From positions 1 through 26,050 of the forward strand of contig UQVG01000003.1 in NCBI GenBank assembly GCA_900544435.1: a stretch of 26,050 nt of DNA, given 5' to 3'. Below the pieces are notes generated by a model. It searched no databases. It was not told the DNA's origin and saw nothing but the letters and a program-made list of their open reading frames with translations. Shown one piece after another: positions 1 through 7,879 of this stretch. Each line of letters starts with the position of its first letter. The first letter of the stretch is position 1. The position numbers were made by a program, and so were the translations under genes. The DNA is from an uncultured Erysipelotrichaceae bacterium (GTDB lineage Bacteria; Bacillota_I; Bacilli_A; Erysipelotrichales; Coprobacillaceae).

Positions 1-2
1 AT

Positions 3-563
3 CAAGAAATCGTAGCTATTTCAAATAACCCAATTTCAGGAAGAGAAGTTGGTGCGAAGTTATCAAATTTATCATTACATTATCTAGAAGAAAAACAATA
101 TTTAGATCATGATTATGTTATGAACTATAAAACAGTAGGAAATGATGGTAAATTAATGAGAGCGGCAACTTATTTTATTAAAGAAGAAGGCCGTGAAATG
201 CCAGTTGGTATGTTATGTATTAATGTTAATATTTCTGATTTAGAATATTTAACTTCTACAATTAAAAAGATTTTAGGAATTAAAGAAGAAAAAGATATCG
301 AATTTAAAATGGATAACCCAGTTGAAATCTTATCATCACCATTAGATGAAATGATTGATATGTATATTAAAGAATGTTTAGAAAAGATGGGATTCCCAAG
401 TTATTTCTTAGCTGAAAGATTAAATGTTGATGAAAAGATCAAGGTTGTAAAATATTTACAAGAAAAAGGGACATTTAAGGTAAAAGGTGCTATTGTATTA
501 GTGGCTGAAAAATTAGCGGTATCTGAACCAACTGTATATCGTTATTTAAAGAAAAATGTTTAA
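3..563 (+). CDS. YheO-like PAS/HTH transcriptional regulator, 5' end missing
   Basis: The frame is open from the left edge, so this is the last 186 residues of a longer protein; the first internal ATG (120) is not the true start. The visible part begins inside a PAS-like sensor region (SNNPISGREVGAKLSNL, later MPVGMLCINVNIS) and ends with a helix-turn-helix (KVKGAIVLVAEKLAVSEPTVYRYL). That order, PAS then a C-terminal HTH ending in TVYRYLKK, is the layout of the YheO/DauR family. Those proteins bind DNA in response to a small ligand; the ligand cannot be read from sequence. It ends 12 bases before the pyrophosphatase and may share its transcript. Family assignment is firm; target genes are unknown. 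Confidence 0.85.
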   Translation, partial: QEIVAISNNPISGREVGAKLSNLSLHYLEEKQYLDHDYVMNYKTVGNDGKLMRAATYFIKEEGREMPVGMLCINVNISDLEYLTSTIKKILGIKEEKDIEFKMDNPVEILSSPLDEMIDMYIKECLEKMGFPSYFLAERLNVDEKIKVVKYLQEKGTFKVKGAIVLVAEKLAVSEPTVYRYLKKNV

Positions 564-575
564 AGGAGAAAATGA

Positions 576-2216
576 ATGAGTGATTTAGTTTATGTAAGTG
601 GACATAGAAATCCAGATACAGATAGTATTTGTTCAGCAATTGCTTATAGTTATTTATTAAATGCAACAAATAAATATAATGCAGTTCCTGTACGTTTAGG
701 AGAAATTAATAGAGAAACTGAATATGTTTTAAAACGTTTTGGAGTAGAACATCCAGTTTTACTTAAAACTGTTAAACAAAAGGTAGAAGATTTAAATTAT
801 GATAAAGTAACTGTTTTTTCTAAAGATTTAACTTTGAAAACTGCATGGTTTTTATTAAAACAACAAAATTTAAAATCTGCTCCTATTTTAGATGAACATG
901 GTCAATTATTAGGGCTTTTATCTACATCTAATATTATTGAAGGATATATGGATCAATGGGATAGTGAAGTTTTAAAGAAAGCTAAAACTCCTGTTGAAAA
1001 TGTTATTGATACATTAGAAGCTAATGTAATTTATTTAAATGAAGCATTAAAAGTTGTTGAAGGTGATATTCACATTGCAGCAATGTCAGGTAGTGAAGCT
1101 AAAAAACGTATTCATGAAAATGATGTTGTGATTGTAGGTGGAGATAGAAGTGACGATTTAGAAGAACTTATTTCAGTTAAACCATCTTTAATTGTATTAA
1201 CTGGTTCTTTAACTGCTGATGAAAATGTTGTAAAAAAATGTGAAGAACAAGGAATTTCAATGATTTCTACACCATTTAATACTTATCAAACATCTCAACA
1301 AATTGTTCAAGCAATTCCTGTTGAATATGTCATGATCAAAGGAGATATTAAAACTTTCTCTACAGATGATACTTTAGATTATATGAAAGAAGTTATGTCT
1401 GAAACAAGATATCGTGGATATCCAGTTATTGATTTAAATAATCGTTGTGTAGGAAGTATTTCTCGTTTTGCTTTATTAAAAGGATTAAGAAAAAAAGTTA
1501 TTTTAGTAGACCACAATGAAAGAGGCCAATCTATTCCTGGTATTGAAGAAGCTGATATTTTAGAAATCGTCGATCACCACAGAGTGGCTGATATTCAAAC
1601 AGTAGGACCATTATTATTTAGAGGAGAACCATTAGGTTCAACAGCTACAATTGTAACTAAAATGTTTGATGAATTAGATGTTGAAATGCCAAGTCATATT
1701 GCTGGTTTATTATTAGGTGCGGTTGTTTCTGATACATTATTATTCAAATCACCAACTTGTACACCAGTTGATACTAAGATTGCTAAGAAACTAGCTGAAA
1801 TTGCAGGTGTTGATATTCAAGAATTTGCAATGGAAATGTTTAAAGCAGGAACTTCTTTAGTTGGTAAAACTGTAGATGAAATCTTTAACCAAGACTTCAA
1901 AAAATTCAGTTTTGATAACTTACAAGTAGGGGTTGCTCAAGTAAACTCAATGGATATTGAAGGATTCTTACCATACAAAAAAGATATGTTAGATTATATG
2001 AATAAATTTGCTGAAGATAATAATTTAGAATTCACATTATTATTACTTACAGATATTATCAACGCTAATAGTGAAATCTTTGTTGGTGGACCACGTCCTG
2101 AATTAGTAGAAAAAGCATTTAATGTTCAATTAACAGAACGTCAAGGAACATTAGCTGGTGTTATTTCTCGTAAAAAACAAGTAGTTCCAGCAATTACTGC
2201 TGTTATGAGTGAATAA
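576..2216 (+). CDS. CBS/DRTGG-containing manganese-dependent inorganic pyrophosphatase (family II)
   Basis: Hydrolyses pyrophosphate to phosphate in the cytoplasm, pulling biosynthetic reactions forward. At 546 residues it is far longer than plain PpaC (about 310) because a regulatory block interrupts the DHH domain. Metal-binding motifs are GHRNPDTDS (residues 9-17), VDHNE (D312) and the DHH triad D333-H334-H335. A first CBS repeat lies near residues 75-125, a DRTGG-like segment near 140-245, a second CBS near 250-300, and the DHHA2 substrate domain makes up the C-terminus. In characterised clostridial CBS-pyrophosphatases AMP inhibits, ADP can also inhibit and diadenosine polyphosphates activate; that this protein behaves the same way is inference. 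Start ATG 576 follows an AGGAG at 564-568; an out-of-frame ATG at 572 stops after three codons. Confidence 0.93.
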   Translation: MSDLVYVSGHRNPDTDSICSAIAYSYLLNATNKYNAVPVRLGEINRETEYVLKRFGVEHPVLLKTVKQKVEDLNYDKVTVFSKDLTLKTAWFLLKQQNLKSAPILDEHGQLLGLLSTSNIIEGYMDQWDSEVLKKAKTPVENVIDTLEANVIYLNEALKVVEGDIHIAAMSGSEAKKRIHENDVVIVGGDRSDDLEELISVKPSLIVLTGSLTADENVVKKCEEQGISMISTPFNTYQTSQQIVQAIPVEYVMIKGDIKTFSTDDTLDYMKEVMSETRYRGYPVIDLNNRCVGSISRFALLKGLRKKVILVDHNERGQSIPGIEEADILEIVDHHRVADIQTVGPLLFRGEPLGSTATIVTKMFDELDVEMPSHIAGLLLGAVVSDTLLFKSPTCTPVDTKIAKKLAEIAGVDIQEFAMEMFKAGTSLVGKTVDEIFNQDFKKFSFDNLQVGVAQVNSMDIEGFLPYKKDMLDYMNKFAEDNNLEFTLLLLTDIINANSEIFVGGPRPELVEKAFNVQLTERQGTLAGVISRKKQVVPAITAVMSE

Positions 2217-2217
2217 G

Positions 2218-2484
2218 ATGAGATTAGATAAATTTTTAAAAGTATCAAGAATTATTAAAAGACGTACTTTATCAAAAGAAATTTCTCAAAGTGAACGTGT
2301 TAAAGTCAATGGTAAAGTGGCTAAACCTTCAACAAAGTTAAATGTTGGAGATTTGATTGAAATTGAATTTGGAAGAACGATATTAACAGTTAAAGTTAAA
2401 CTTCTTAAGGAACATGTTTTAAAAGATGAAAGTACAATGCTTTATGATATTGTTGATGAAAAAAGAAAAGAAGTAAATGAATAA
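2218..2484 (+). CDS. rqcP: RqcP (YabO), S4-domain ribosome quality control factor
   Basis: Small RNA-binding protein that works with RqcH on stalled 50S subunits to support C-terminal alanine tailing of nascent chains. The N-terminus MRLDKFLKVSRIIKRRT is the classic S4 fold opening, followed by VKVNGKVAKPSTKLNVGD, which aligns well with Bacillus YabO/RqcP. An in-frame GTG at 2209 would add three residues, but the family starts at MRLDKFLK, so ATG 2218 is chosen. It begins one base after the pyrophosphatase stop with no clear Shine-Dalgarno, so translation is probably coupled to the upstream gene. Neighbours yabP, yabQ and divIC reproduce the Bacillus order. 88 residues. Confidence 0.92.
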   Translation: MRLDKFLKVSRIIKRRTLSKEISQSERVKVNGKVAKPSTKLNVGDLIEIEFGRTILTVKVKLLKEHVLKDESTMLYDIVDEKRKEVNE

Positions 2485-2512
2485 GAGAATGTCATGAACA
2501 TTCTCTTTTTTT
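2484..2512 (+). terminator. Intrinsic terminator after rqcP
   Basis: AGAGAATGT (2484-2492) pairs perfectly with ACATTCTCT (2498-2506) across the 5-base loop CATGA, and a run of T follows to 2512. The stem begins at the last base of the rqcP stop codon. It separates the pyrophosphatase-rqcP transcript from the spore genes yabP-yabQ. Confidence 0.85.
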
Positions 2513-2536
2513 CATATGATGTAGAGGAGGGATATT

Positions 2537-2830
2537 ATGGATAATCAAATACATTTTGAACAAACACCTTATCATCACGTGTATTTAAAAGATCGTAAGA
2601 CATTAGAACTTACAGGTATCAAAAAAATTGAAAGCTTTGATTCTTTAGAATTTTTAATTGAAACATCTTTAGGATATTTAAATATTAAAGGTAGCGATTT
2701 AGCACTTGTACGTTTTGATCAAGAGAAAAAAGAGGTCAGTATTAAAGGAAATATTGATGCGATTTCTTACTTATCGAATAAAAGAACAACAAAGAGTAAA
2801 GATAGTGTTTTAAATAAATTATTGAAATAA
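2537..2830 (+). CDS. yabP: YabP family spore morphogenesis protein
   Basis: 97 residues matching the YabP family in length and core pattern (LELTGIKKIESFDSLEFLIETSLGYLNIKG...VSIKGNIDAISYL), very close to the Bacillus protein in layout. In Bacillus yabP and yabQ are expressed in the mother cell under sigma-E, and YabQ is needed for spore cortex formation; the biochemical role of YabP is unknown. ATG 2537 follows a strong GAGGAGGG at 2524-2531. The stop codon shares its last base with the yabQ start (TAATG), which implies coupled translation. Its presence supports a spore-forming host. Confidence 0.9.
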   Translation: MDNQIHFEQTPYHHVYLKDRKTLELTGIKKIESFDSLEFLIETSLGYLNIKGSDLALVRFDQEKKEVSIKGNIDAISYLSNKRTTKSKDSVLNKLLK

Positions 2831-3216
2831 TGGATTTAATTACACAAATACAAGGAATAGGGTATTCTTTTGTATACGGGATTATCTTTACCTTTGTATA
2901 TCATTTTATTTATAGTCATCTCATCAAAATTAAAATCAAATTTATTTATTTTTTTATGCAAGGTTGCTTTGGTATTGTTTTTGCTGCAATCTATTTTATA
3001 GGTTTATTAAAAATCAATGAGGGTATTTTAAGAGCGTATTTTTTAGTGAGTGTTTTAGCAGGATATGTTGTTTATCAAAATTTGATGCACGAAAAAATGT
3101 ATATCGTGATTGTCAAAATAAATCAAAAATTAACACGACTATTTAAACCTGTGCGCTTTGTTTTTTTGAAGTTTAATGTTATAATAAGGTCTATAAAAAA
3201 GAGGGTGAAAAGATGA
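2830..3216 (+). CDS. yabQ: YabQ-like spore cortex membrane protein
   Basis: A 128-residue, strongly hydrophobic and basic protein with membrane segments near residues 10-28, 40-62 and 68-86, then a positively charged tail (KKRVKR). Identity rests mainly on position between yabP and divIC together with the membrane layout, since YabQ sequences diverge quickly. In Bacillus YabQ sits in the outer forespore membrane and is needed to make cortex. It overlaps yabP by one base and divIC by four. Short compared with Bacillus YabQ (about 210 residues), so it is a compact variant. Confidence 0.8.
   Translation: MDLITQIQGIGYSFVYGIIFTFVYHFIYSHLIKIKIKFIYFFMQGCFGIVFAAIYFIGLLKINEGILRAYFLVSVLAGYVVYQNLMHEKMYIVIVKINQKLTRLFKPVRFVFLKFNVIIRSIKKRVKR
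3162..3185 (+). promoter_or_regulatory. Possible internal promoter for divIC
   Basis: A perfect TATAAT (3180-3185) lies 27 bases before the divIC ATG, inside the 3' end of yabQ. The best -35 is only a poor match (around 3156-3161). It would let the vegetative division gene escape sporulation control of yabP-yabQ. Weak -35, so tentative. Confidence 0.4.
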
Positions 3217-3506
3217 CAAAAAAAAGACTAAAAAAAGTGTATAGACCAATGGCTTATATTTTTATTGGATGCTTTTTAATATACATCTTATTATCTCAAG
3301 CCATGTCTGTTTTTTCAAGAACAGCAGAAATTGATAAACTCAAAAAAGAAGTCGCAATAGTAAAAAAAGAAAAGAAAGATTTACAAAATGAAGTAAGTCT
3401 TTTAAATGATGATGATTATGTGACACGTTATGCAAGAGAAAACTATGTTTTCACAAAAGATGGGGAACAAGTTGTCATCTTACCAGATATAGATCAAGAA
3501 AAATAA
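3213..3506 (+). CDS. divIC: DivIC/FtsB-type septum formation initiator
   Basis: 97-residue bitopic division protein: a short basic cytoplasmic N-terminus (MTKKRLKKVYR), one membrane segment (about residues 12-31), a coiled coil rich in K/E heptads (about 38-66), and a C-terminal segment DDYVTRYARENYVFTKDGE, the conserved ending of the DivIC/FtsB family. It joins the FtsL-DivIB complex that activates septal wall synthesis. Start ATG 3213 overlaps the end of yabQ by four bases and is preceded by GAGGGTGA. Gene order rqcP-yabP-yabQ-divIC supports DivIC over FtsL. Confidence 0.93.
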   Translation: MTKKRLKKVYRPMAYIFIGCFLIYILLSQAMSVFSRTAEIDKLKKEVAIVKKEKKDLQNEVSLLNDDDYVTRYARENYVFTKDGEQVVILPDIDQEK

Positions 3507-3530
3507 GCAGAGATTGCTTATTTTTGTTTT
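3501..3530 (+). terminator. Intrinsic terminator after divIC
   Basis: AAATAAGCA (3501-3509) pairs with TGCTTATTT (3515-3523) across a 5-base loop, followed by TTG and TTTT. The stem contains the divIC stop codon. Confidence 0.75.
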
Positions 3531-3542
3531 AGGAGATTTTTT

Positions 3543-4298
3543 ATGATTCTTAAAGAAGAAATGTATATTCGTTCATTAAAGAGAAAAAGACGTATTGATA
3601 TTTATGTACCTGATGATTATCAAGTAGCTAAAAAAAGATATCCTGTGTTAATGATCAATGATGGTCAAAATGCTTTTTTTGATGAACAATCTTATATAGG
3701 AAAAAGTTGGGGTTTTTTAGAAAGTGTACAGAAACTGAAATTAGATGTGATTTTAGTAGCTATCTACTGTAATTTTGAACCTCTAAAAAGAGAAGATGAA
3801 TATGGTCCTTGGGTCATGAATCAAGAATTATCAAGAGAATATGATACTCATAGACTCGTAGGAGGAGAAGGAAATGCTTATGTTACTTTTTTGACAACGC
3901 AATTAAAACCTTATCTAGATCAAAACTTCCCTACTAAAATAGATGATTATGGTATTGTAGGAAGTTCAATGGGAGCTTTGATTTCATTTTATGCTTTTTT
4001 AAAATATCCAACGATTTTTAAAAAATGTGCTATTCTTTCAACAGCTTTTTGGATTTATGAAGAAGAGTTTGTAAAGTTATTGAAAGTTAGTTCAATAAGT
4101 CATAATATGTTGTATATGGATGTTGGTGGTCAAGAAGAAGATGAAAGATATATTCCAAGTAATGTTCATTTAAAGGAATGTATTGAAGAAAAAATTGATC
4201 ATTTTCAGTATCATTTCTTTCCAGAGGGAAGACATAGTGAATATGATTGGTCACAAAGAGTGCCACTTTTTTTAAAGATGTTTTATAAAGGAGAATAA
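3543..4298 (+). CDS. Alpha/beta-hydrolase of the putative esterase (Esterase D / Fes-like) family
   Basis: 251 residues with an esterase-family opening (RRIDIYVPDDY...YPVLMINDGQNAFFD), a nucleophile elbow GSSMG at 140-144 (Ser142), an acid-loop candidate in DVGGQEEDER, and a histidine in PEGRHSEYDW (His231). This is the PF00756-type catalytic triad layout seen in enterochelin esterase-like and S-formylglutathione hydrolase-like enzymes. No signal peptide is visible, so it is likely cytoplasmic. The substrate cannot be read from the sequence. It begins a tightly packed run with the HAD phosphatase, ung and folC. Confidence 0.82.
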   Translation: MILKEEMYIRSLKRKRRIDIYVPDDYQVAKKRYPVLMINDGQNAFFDEQSYIGKSWGFLESVQKLKLDVILVAIYCNFEPLKREDEYGPWVMNQELSREYDTHRLVGGEGNAYVTFLTTQLKPYLDQNFPTKIDDYGIVGSSMGALISFYAFLKYPTIFKKCAILSTAFWIYEEEFVKLLKVSSISHNMLYMDVGGQEEDERYIPSNVHLKECIEEKIDHFQYHFFPEGRHSEYDWSQRVPLFLKMFYKGE

Positions 4299-4300
4299 GT

Positions 4301-5128
4301 ATGTATCGTTTAATGTTTTCAGATTTAGATGAAACTTTATTAGTGAATCATCATGTACCAAAAATGAATCAAGAAGCTATTTTAAAAGCAAGAGAACAAG
4401 GTTTAAAGTTTGTTCCTTGTACTGGAAGAGCTTTTAATATGATTCCAGATATTTTAAAAGAAATAGGTACATATGATAAAGCTGGAGAATACTCACTTTG
4501 TTTTAATGGAGGTCTTATTGTTGAAAATAAAGATAATAAAGTTCTTCATTTTAAAGGATTAGAATTTAAACAAGCAAAGGAAATATTTGAAAATGCAAGA
4601 AATTTAGATGTTTGTGTTTTAGTTTTTACTTTAGATTGTTGTTATATTTTTCATGCAGATGAAGATGAAATTCAAAGAAAAATTGCACAAAAAGCAAAAT
4701 TTAAAGTAATCGAAGATTATGATATTGATTTTCTAAAGGATGAAAAAATAGCAAAGATTTTATATGAAAAAAGAGATATGGATTATTTAAAACAACTCTC
4801 TAAAAAATTACCTGAAAGTATTCAAGAAACATGTAGTATTGCATTTTCTAGTGGGCGTTATTTAGAAATGAATACCAAAGGTGTTGATAAAGGTTATGGT
4901 ATGCGTTGGTTAGTAAATTATCTAGGGTACGATATGGATGAAACGATTGGTATTGGAGATAATTATAATGATGTAGAAATGATTAAAACAGCTAAACTTG
5001 GTTGTGCAGTGGCTTGTGCAAGTGATGATATTAAAGAACTTGCTCAATATGTAACACAAAAAGATTATGATGAAGGGGCTGTTAAAGAAGTTATTGAAAA
5101 GTTTGTGTTAGGAGAAAATAATGAATAG
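4301..5128 (+). CDS. Cof-type HAD-IIB sugar-phosphate phosphatase-like hydrolase
   Basis: 275 residues. HAD motif I is SDLDETLL (Asp8 nucleophile, Asp10 acid/base; Glu replaces the more common Gly of DxDGT), motif II is the threonine in PCTGRAF, and motif IV is IGIGDNYNDVEM near the C-terminus, with a C2-type cap between. Such enzymes dephosphorylate sugar phosphates or cofactors such as FMN and PLP with broad specificity; the substrate is not predictable. It starts two bases after the esterase stop and overlaps ung by eight bases, so the genes are probably co-translated. Confidence 0.88.
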   Translation: MYRLMFSDLDETLLVNHHVPKMNQEAILKAREQGLKFVPCTGRAFNMIPDILKEIGTYDKAGEYSLCFNGGLIVENKDNKVLHFKGLEFKQAKEIFENARNLDVCVLVFTLDCCYIFHADEDEIQRKIAQKAKFKVIEDYDIDFLKDEKIAKILYEKRDMDYLKQLSKKLPESIQETCSIAFSSGRYLEMNTKGVDKGYGMRWLVNYLGYDMDETIGIGDNYNDVEMIKTAKLGCAVACASDDIKELAQYVTQKDYDEGAVKEVIEKFVLGENNE

Positions 5129-5780
5129 ATTTAAGACAATTGTTGAAATAGAATCACAAAAAGAATATTATCAAAAACTACATCAAGTTATTGAAAAAGA
5201 ATATGAAACCAAAACGATTTATCCACCTAAAAAACAAATCTTTAGAGCTCTTAATTTATGTGACTTTGATGATGTAAAGGTTGTTATTTTAGGACAAGAT
5301 CCTTACCATGAACCTCATCAAGCCAATGGACTTGCCTTTTCAGTTACTAAAGATGTGCGTATACCACCAAGTCTTGTGAATATTTATAAAGAAATTCATG
5401 ATGATTTAGGACTTCCTATTCCTAACCATGGTGATTTAACTTATTGGGCTAAACAAGGTGTTTTGTTACTTAATAATGTTTTGACTGTTGAAAGAGGAAA
5501 AGCAAATTCTCATAAGGGATTAGGTTGGGAAACTTTTACATTGAATGTTGTACGTTATTTAAATGAAAGAGAAAAGCCCCTTGTTTTTATTCTTTGGGGA
5601 AAGAATGCAATCGAAAAGAAAAAATATATTGATTCTAGACATTTAGTACTTACAAGTGTGCATCCTTCACCACTTTCAGCGTATAGAGGTTTCTTTGGTT
5701 CAAGACCATTTTCTAAAACAAATGAGTTTTTAATTAAAAATGGAATGACACCTATTGATTGGAGTATTCCTAATGTTTAA
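5121..5780 (+). CDS. ung: Uracil-DNA glycosylase (family 1)
   Basis: 219 residues, the usual length. It removes uracil from DNA to start base excision repair. Motif A GQDPYHEPHQANGLAFSV carries the catalytic Asp60; the DNA-minor-groove loop HPSPLSAYRGFFGSRPFS carries His181. FSV and the VLLLNNVLTVE uracil-binding motif are all present. ATG 5121 is preceded by AGGAGAA and lies inside the end of the phosphatase gene. Its stop overlaps the folC start. Confidence 0.97.
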   Translation: MNRFKTIVEIESQKEYYQKLHQVIEKEYETKTIYPPKKQIFRALNLCDFDDVKVVILGQDPYHEPHQANGLAFSVTKDVRIPPSLVNIYKEIHDDLGLPIPNHGDLTYWAKQGVLLLNNVLTVERGKANSHKGLGWETFTLNVVRYLNEREKPLVFILWGKNAIEKKKYIDSRHLVLTSVHPSPLSAYRGFFGSRPFSKTNEFLIKNGMTPIDWSIPNV

Positions 5781-6921
5781 AACAATTGATGAAGCTTTGA
5801 ATTTTATTGAATCACAAAGAATGAAACGTTCTTTTAAAGAGTTTCAAGAAATTATAAAAAGGTATCATATACCTGTTGATTTAAAAAATGTTATTCATGT
5901 AGCAGGAACAAATGGAAAAGGATCAACAGTGACTTTTATTAAAGATTTGCTGGTAAAACAAGGCTATCATGTAGGAACATTTACGTCACCTTATATTATT
6001 AAACATAATGAAAGAATTTCGGTAGATGGAAAACCTATTTCTGATGAAGAATTGTTACGATTAGTCAATGATTTATATCCAATAATAGAAAAAGAACATC
6101 TTTCGATGTTTGAAATAGATACAATAATCATGCTTTATTATTTTCATGAATTAGATTTAGATTATCATGTGATTGAATGTGGAATTGGTGGTTTGAATGA
6201 TAAGACAAATGTCATTCAAAGTCAGGTAGCTGTTATTAGTAATATTGGTTATGATCATCAATTTATGTTAGGAGATACTTTGTTAGAAATAGCCAGTCAT
6301 AAAGTAGGAATTGTTAAAGAAGGGGTTCCTTTATTTACAACTGAACAAAATAAAGAAATATTAGATTATTTTAAAGACTATTGTATAAAACATCAAAGTA
6401 CTTTTTATCCTTTACAAGTAGAAAAACAATATCAGTATCCTTATCATCTACATTTTCATCAAAAAGAATATGTATTACATTTACCAACATATCAAGTAAG
6501 TAATTTAACGCTTGCTTTAAATGTTGTTGATTATCTTTGTGATTTAAATGATGAAAATATTCAAACGGTAATCAATGATTTTAAATGGCCTTGTCGTTTT
6601 GAACAATTTGGACATCTTTATTTAGATGGTGCTCATAATATCAGTGGAATAGAAGCGTTGATTCAAACAATCAAAGAAAGAAAATTAGAAGATGTTGGAA
6701 TTGTTTTTAGTGCTTTGATGGATAAAGATTGTCAAAAGATGTTAGATATGTTGAAAGAATTTGATGTTGTGATTGCTGATTTTGATGATGAAAGAAGTCA
6801 AGGGGGACATATTCCCTATCAAAAAGCTATTGAAATAATGAAGACTAAACATCAAAATGTTGTTATAACAGGGTCATTACATTTTGTATCAACAGTGCGA
6901 AAATATGTAATAAGTGCGTAA
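5773..6921 (+). CDS. folC: Folylpolyglutamate synthase / dihydrofolate synthase
   Basis: 382 residues. It adds glutamate to folates in the cytoplasm (and possibly to dihydropteroate). The Mur-ligase-like P-loop AGTNGKGST sits at residues 44-52, followed by TSPYIIKHNERISV (omega loop and folate site) and the conserved ECGIGGLNDKTNV and NIGYDHQFMLGDT motifs; a C-terminal ligase domain contains LYLDGAHNISG. The frame can be extended to a TTG at 5755, but ATG 5773 with GGAG at 5761-5764 gives the family-like start MFKTIDEAL. It overlaps ung by eight bases. Confidence 0.95.
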   Translation: MFKTIDEALNFIESQRMKRSFKEFQEIIKRYHIPVDLKNVIHVAGTNGKGSTVTFIKDLLVKQGYHVGTFTSPYIIKHNERISVDGKPISDEELLRLVNDLYPIIEKEHLSMFEIDTIIMLYYFHELDLDYHVIECGIGGLNDKTNVIQSQVAVISNIGYDHQFMLGDTLLEIASHKVGIVKEGVPLFTTEQNKEILDYFKDYCIKHQSTFYPLQVEKQYQYPYHLHFHQKEYVLHLPTYQVSNLTLALNVVDYLCDLNDENIQTVINDFKWPCRFEQFGHLYLDGAHNISGIEALIQTIKERKLEDVGIVFSALMDKDCQKMLDMLKEFDVVIADFDDERSQGGHIPYQKAIEIMKTKHQNVVITGSLHFVSTVRKYVISA

Positions 6922-6933
6922 GCACTTATTTTA
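6909..6933. terminator. Shared two-way terminator between folC and gerQ
   Basis: AATAAGTGC (6909-6917) and GCACTTATT (6922-6930) form a perfect 9-bp stem with a GTAA loop. The folC stop (6919-6921) lies in the loop and the gerQ stop (complement of 6926-6928) in the stem, so one hairpin ends both convergent genes. The U-tract is modest on either strand. Confidence 0.75.
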
Positions 6934-7261
6934 CTTTATATTGATAATCTAAAGGCTCATCAAATTCTGCCCATAATAAATAAACAAGTAATAACATTAC
7001 TGTTTTACCAGTATCAGTTACGATAATAAAATGATCTCTACCAGCTTGTTGCAATGTTCCTGTATAAATCTTATCATTCCATGTTTTAGAACCAGTATAG
7101 CTAAAATAGAATGTTCCTTTTTTACCAACGTTAACACGTAAGATGTTTTCAACATATGTTTGTTCTACGGGTTGAGTAGGGGGAACAGTTTGTTGTCTGA
7201 TGAGATTTTCATTATCATCTTCTTTTACTAAGTAAGGGTTTAAATCATCAAAATAATCCAT
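6926..7261 (-). CDS. gerQ: GerQ spore coat protein
   Basis: 111 residues. After a flexible acidic N-terminus with Gln/Pro (RQQTVPPTQPVEQTYVENILR), the conserved GerQ core reads VGKKGTFYFSYTGS..WNDKIYTGTLQQAGRDHFII.., ending in LLVYLLWAEFDEPLDYQY. In Bacillus GerQ is a coat protein that positions the cortex lytic enzyme CwlJ and is crosslinked by transglutaminase. It lies nine bases downstream of a CwlJ homologue, the same pairing as in Bacillus, which makes the call firm. Start ATG (complement of 7259-7261) is preceded by GGAGGT. Confidence 0.92.
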   Translation of the reverse strand: MDYFDDLNPYLVKEDDNENLIRQQTVPPTQPVEQTYVENILRVNVGKKGTFYFSYTGSKTWNDKIYTGTLQQAGRDHFIIVTDTGKTVMLLLVYLLWAEFDEPLDYQYKVK

Positions 7262-7270
7262 AGAGACCTC

Positions 7271-7690
7271 CTATAAGTCACAATTATCTTTTAATCCTGG
7301 GTTATAAAAACAATGTTTTTTATATCTTCCAGATAATCTTCCATAAAATGTTTCTGGACAATCAATATTTGTTCCAGGATTTTTAAACCATAAGGCGTTC
7401 GTGGCGGGTTCATTTCGATAGCCATTAATACATCTTAAGGCAATGTCTTTTTCATTTTGACTCACAGGTTCATTAAATAGCGGTTGTCCTACTCCAGCAA
7501 ATTGATTTGTCTGATAGACAACTTCACTAATAGTTCTGACATTTCTAAAAATGTCACAATTTGCGACAACACGATTGACAACGACATTTCCTACAAGGAG
7601 CATGCCTTCTTCGCCCTCTCCTAAAGCTTCAGATTTTATCAATCTCGCCAATAATTCGACTTCTTTTTCGGTATATGAAATTCGAGCCAT
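7271..7690 (-). CDS. cwlJ: CwlJ-type spore cortex-lytic hydrolase
   Basis: 139 residues, close to Bacillus CwlJ (about 142). It is made of a single SleB/CwlJ hydrolase domain: ARLIKSEALGEGEEG carries the catalytic glutamate (Glu21), then VVNRV, NQFAGVGQP, and the ATNALWFKNPG segment. No signal peptide or peptidoglycan-binding domain is present, which separates CwlJ from SleB. It degrades muramic-lactam cortex peptidoglycan during germination. Operon with gerQ, its localisation partner. Start ATG is preceded by GAGGTGAAAAC on the minus strand. Confidence 0.93.
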   Translation of the reverse strand: MARISYTEKEVELLARLIKSEALGEGEEGMLLVGNVVVNRVVANCDIFRNVRTISEVVYQTNQFAGVGQPLFNEPVSQNEKDIALRCINGYRNEPATNALWFKNPGTNIDCPETFYGRLSGRYKKHCFYNPGLKDNCDL

Positions 7691-7706
7691 GTTTTCACCT
7701 CAAAAT

Positions 7707-7737
7707 AATTTATGATTATCCTTTAAATTTATGTCAA
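7707..7737 (-). promoter_or_regulatory. Candidate promoter for cwlJ-gerQ
   Basis: On the minus strand TTGACA (complement of 7732-7737) is 17 bases from CATAAATT (complement of 7707-7714). The pair can be read as a sigma-A -35 with a poor -10, or the CATA-start -10 can be read as a sporulation-sigma type box. Position, just before the cwlJ ribosome site, is suitable. Which sigma factor uses it is unresolved. Confidence 0.4.
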
Positions 7738-7843
7738 AAAAGGAGTACAATAATATTACCCTAAGTATTTGATCTATTATTGCTTAAAAACTTAAATAAT
7801 TCCGTGAATTATAAAGTGAAATATGATAAGATAAAGATGTAGA

Positions 7844-7857
7844 TTAAAGCGCTTACA
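7844..7857 (+). promoter_or_regulatory. cre-like CcpA site upstream of glgC
   Basis: TTAAAGCGCTTACA matches the cre consensus TGWAANCGNTNWCA at all fixed positions but one. It lies 22 bases before the glgC start, a position that would favour repression of the glycogen operon by CcpA in rich sugar. No good -35/-10 pair was found in 7740-7843, so the promoter itself is not called. Confidence 0.6.
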
Positions 7858-7879
7858 TTTTGTATAGGAGGAGTTAAAA

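Noticed and set aside
7740..7843. Sigma-A promoter for glgC
   Set aside because: TATGAT at 7822 and other -10-like boxes have no acceptable -35 at 16-18 bases, so none is called.
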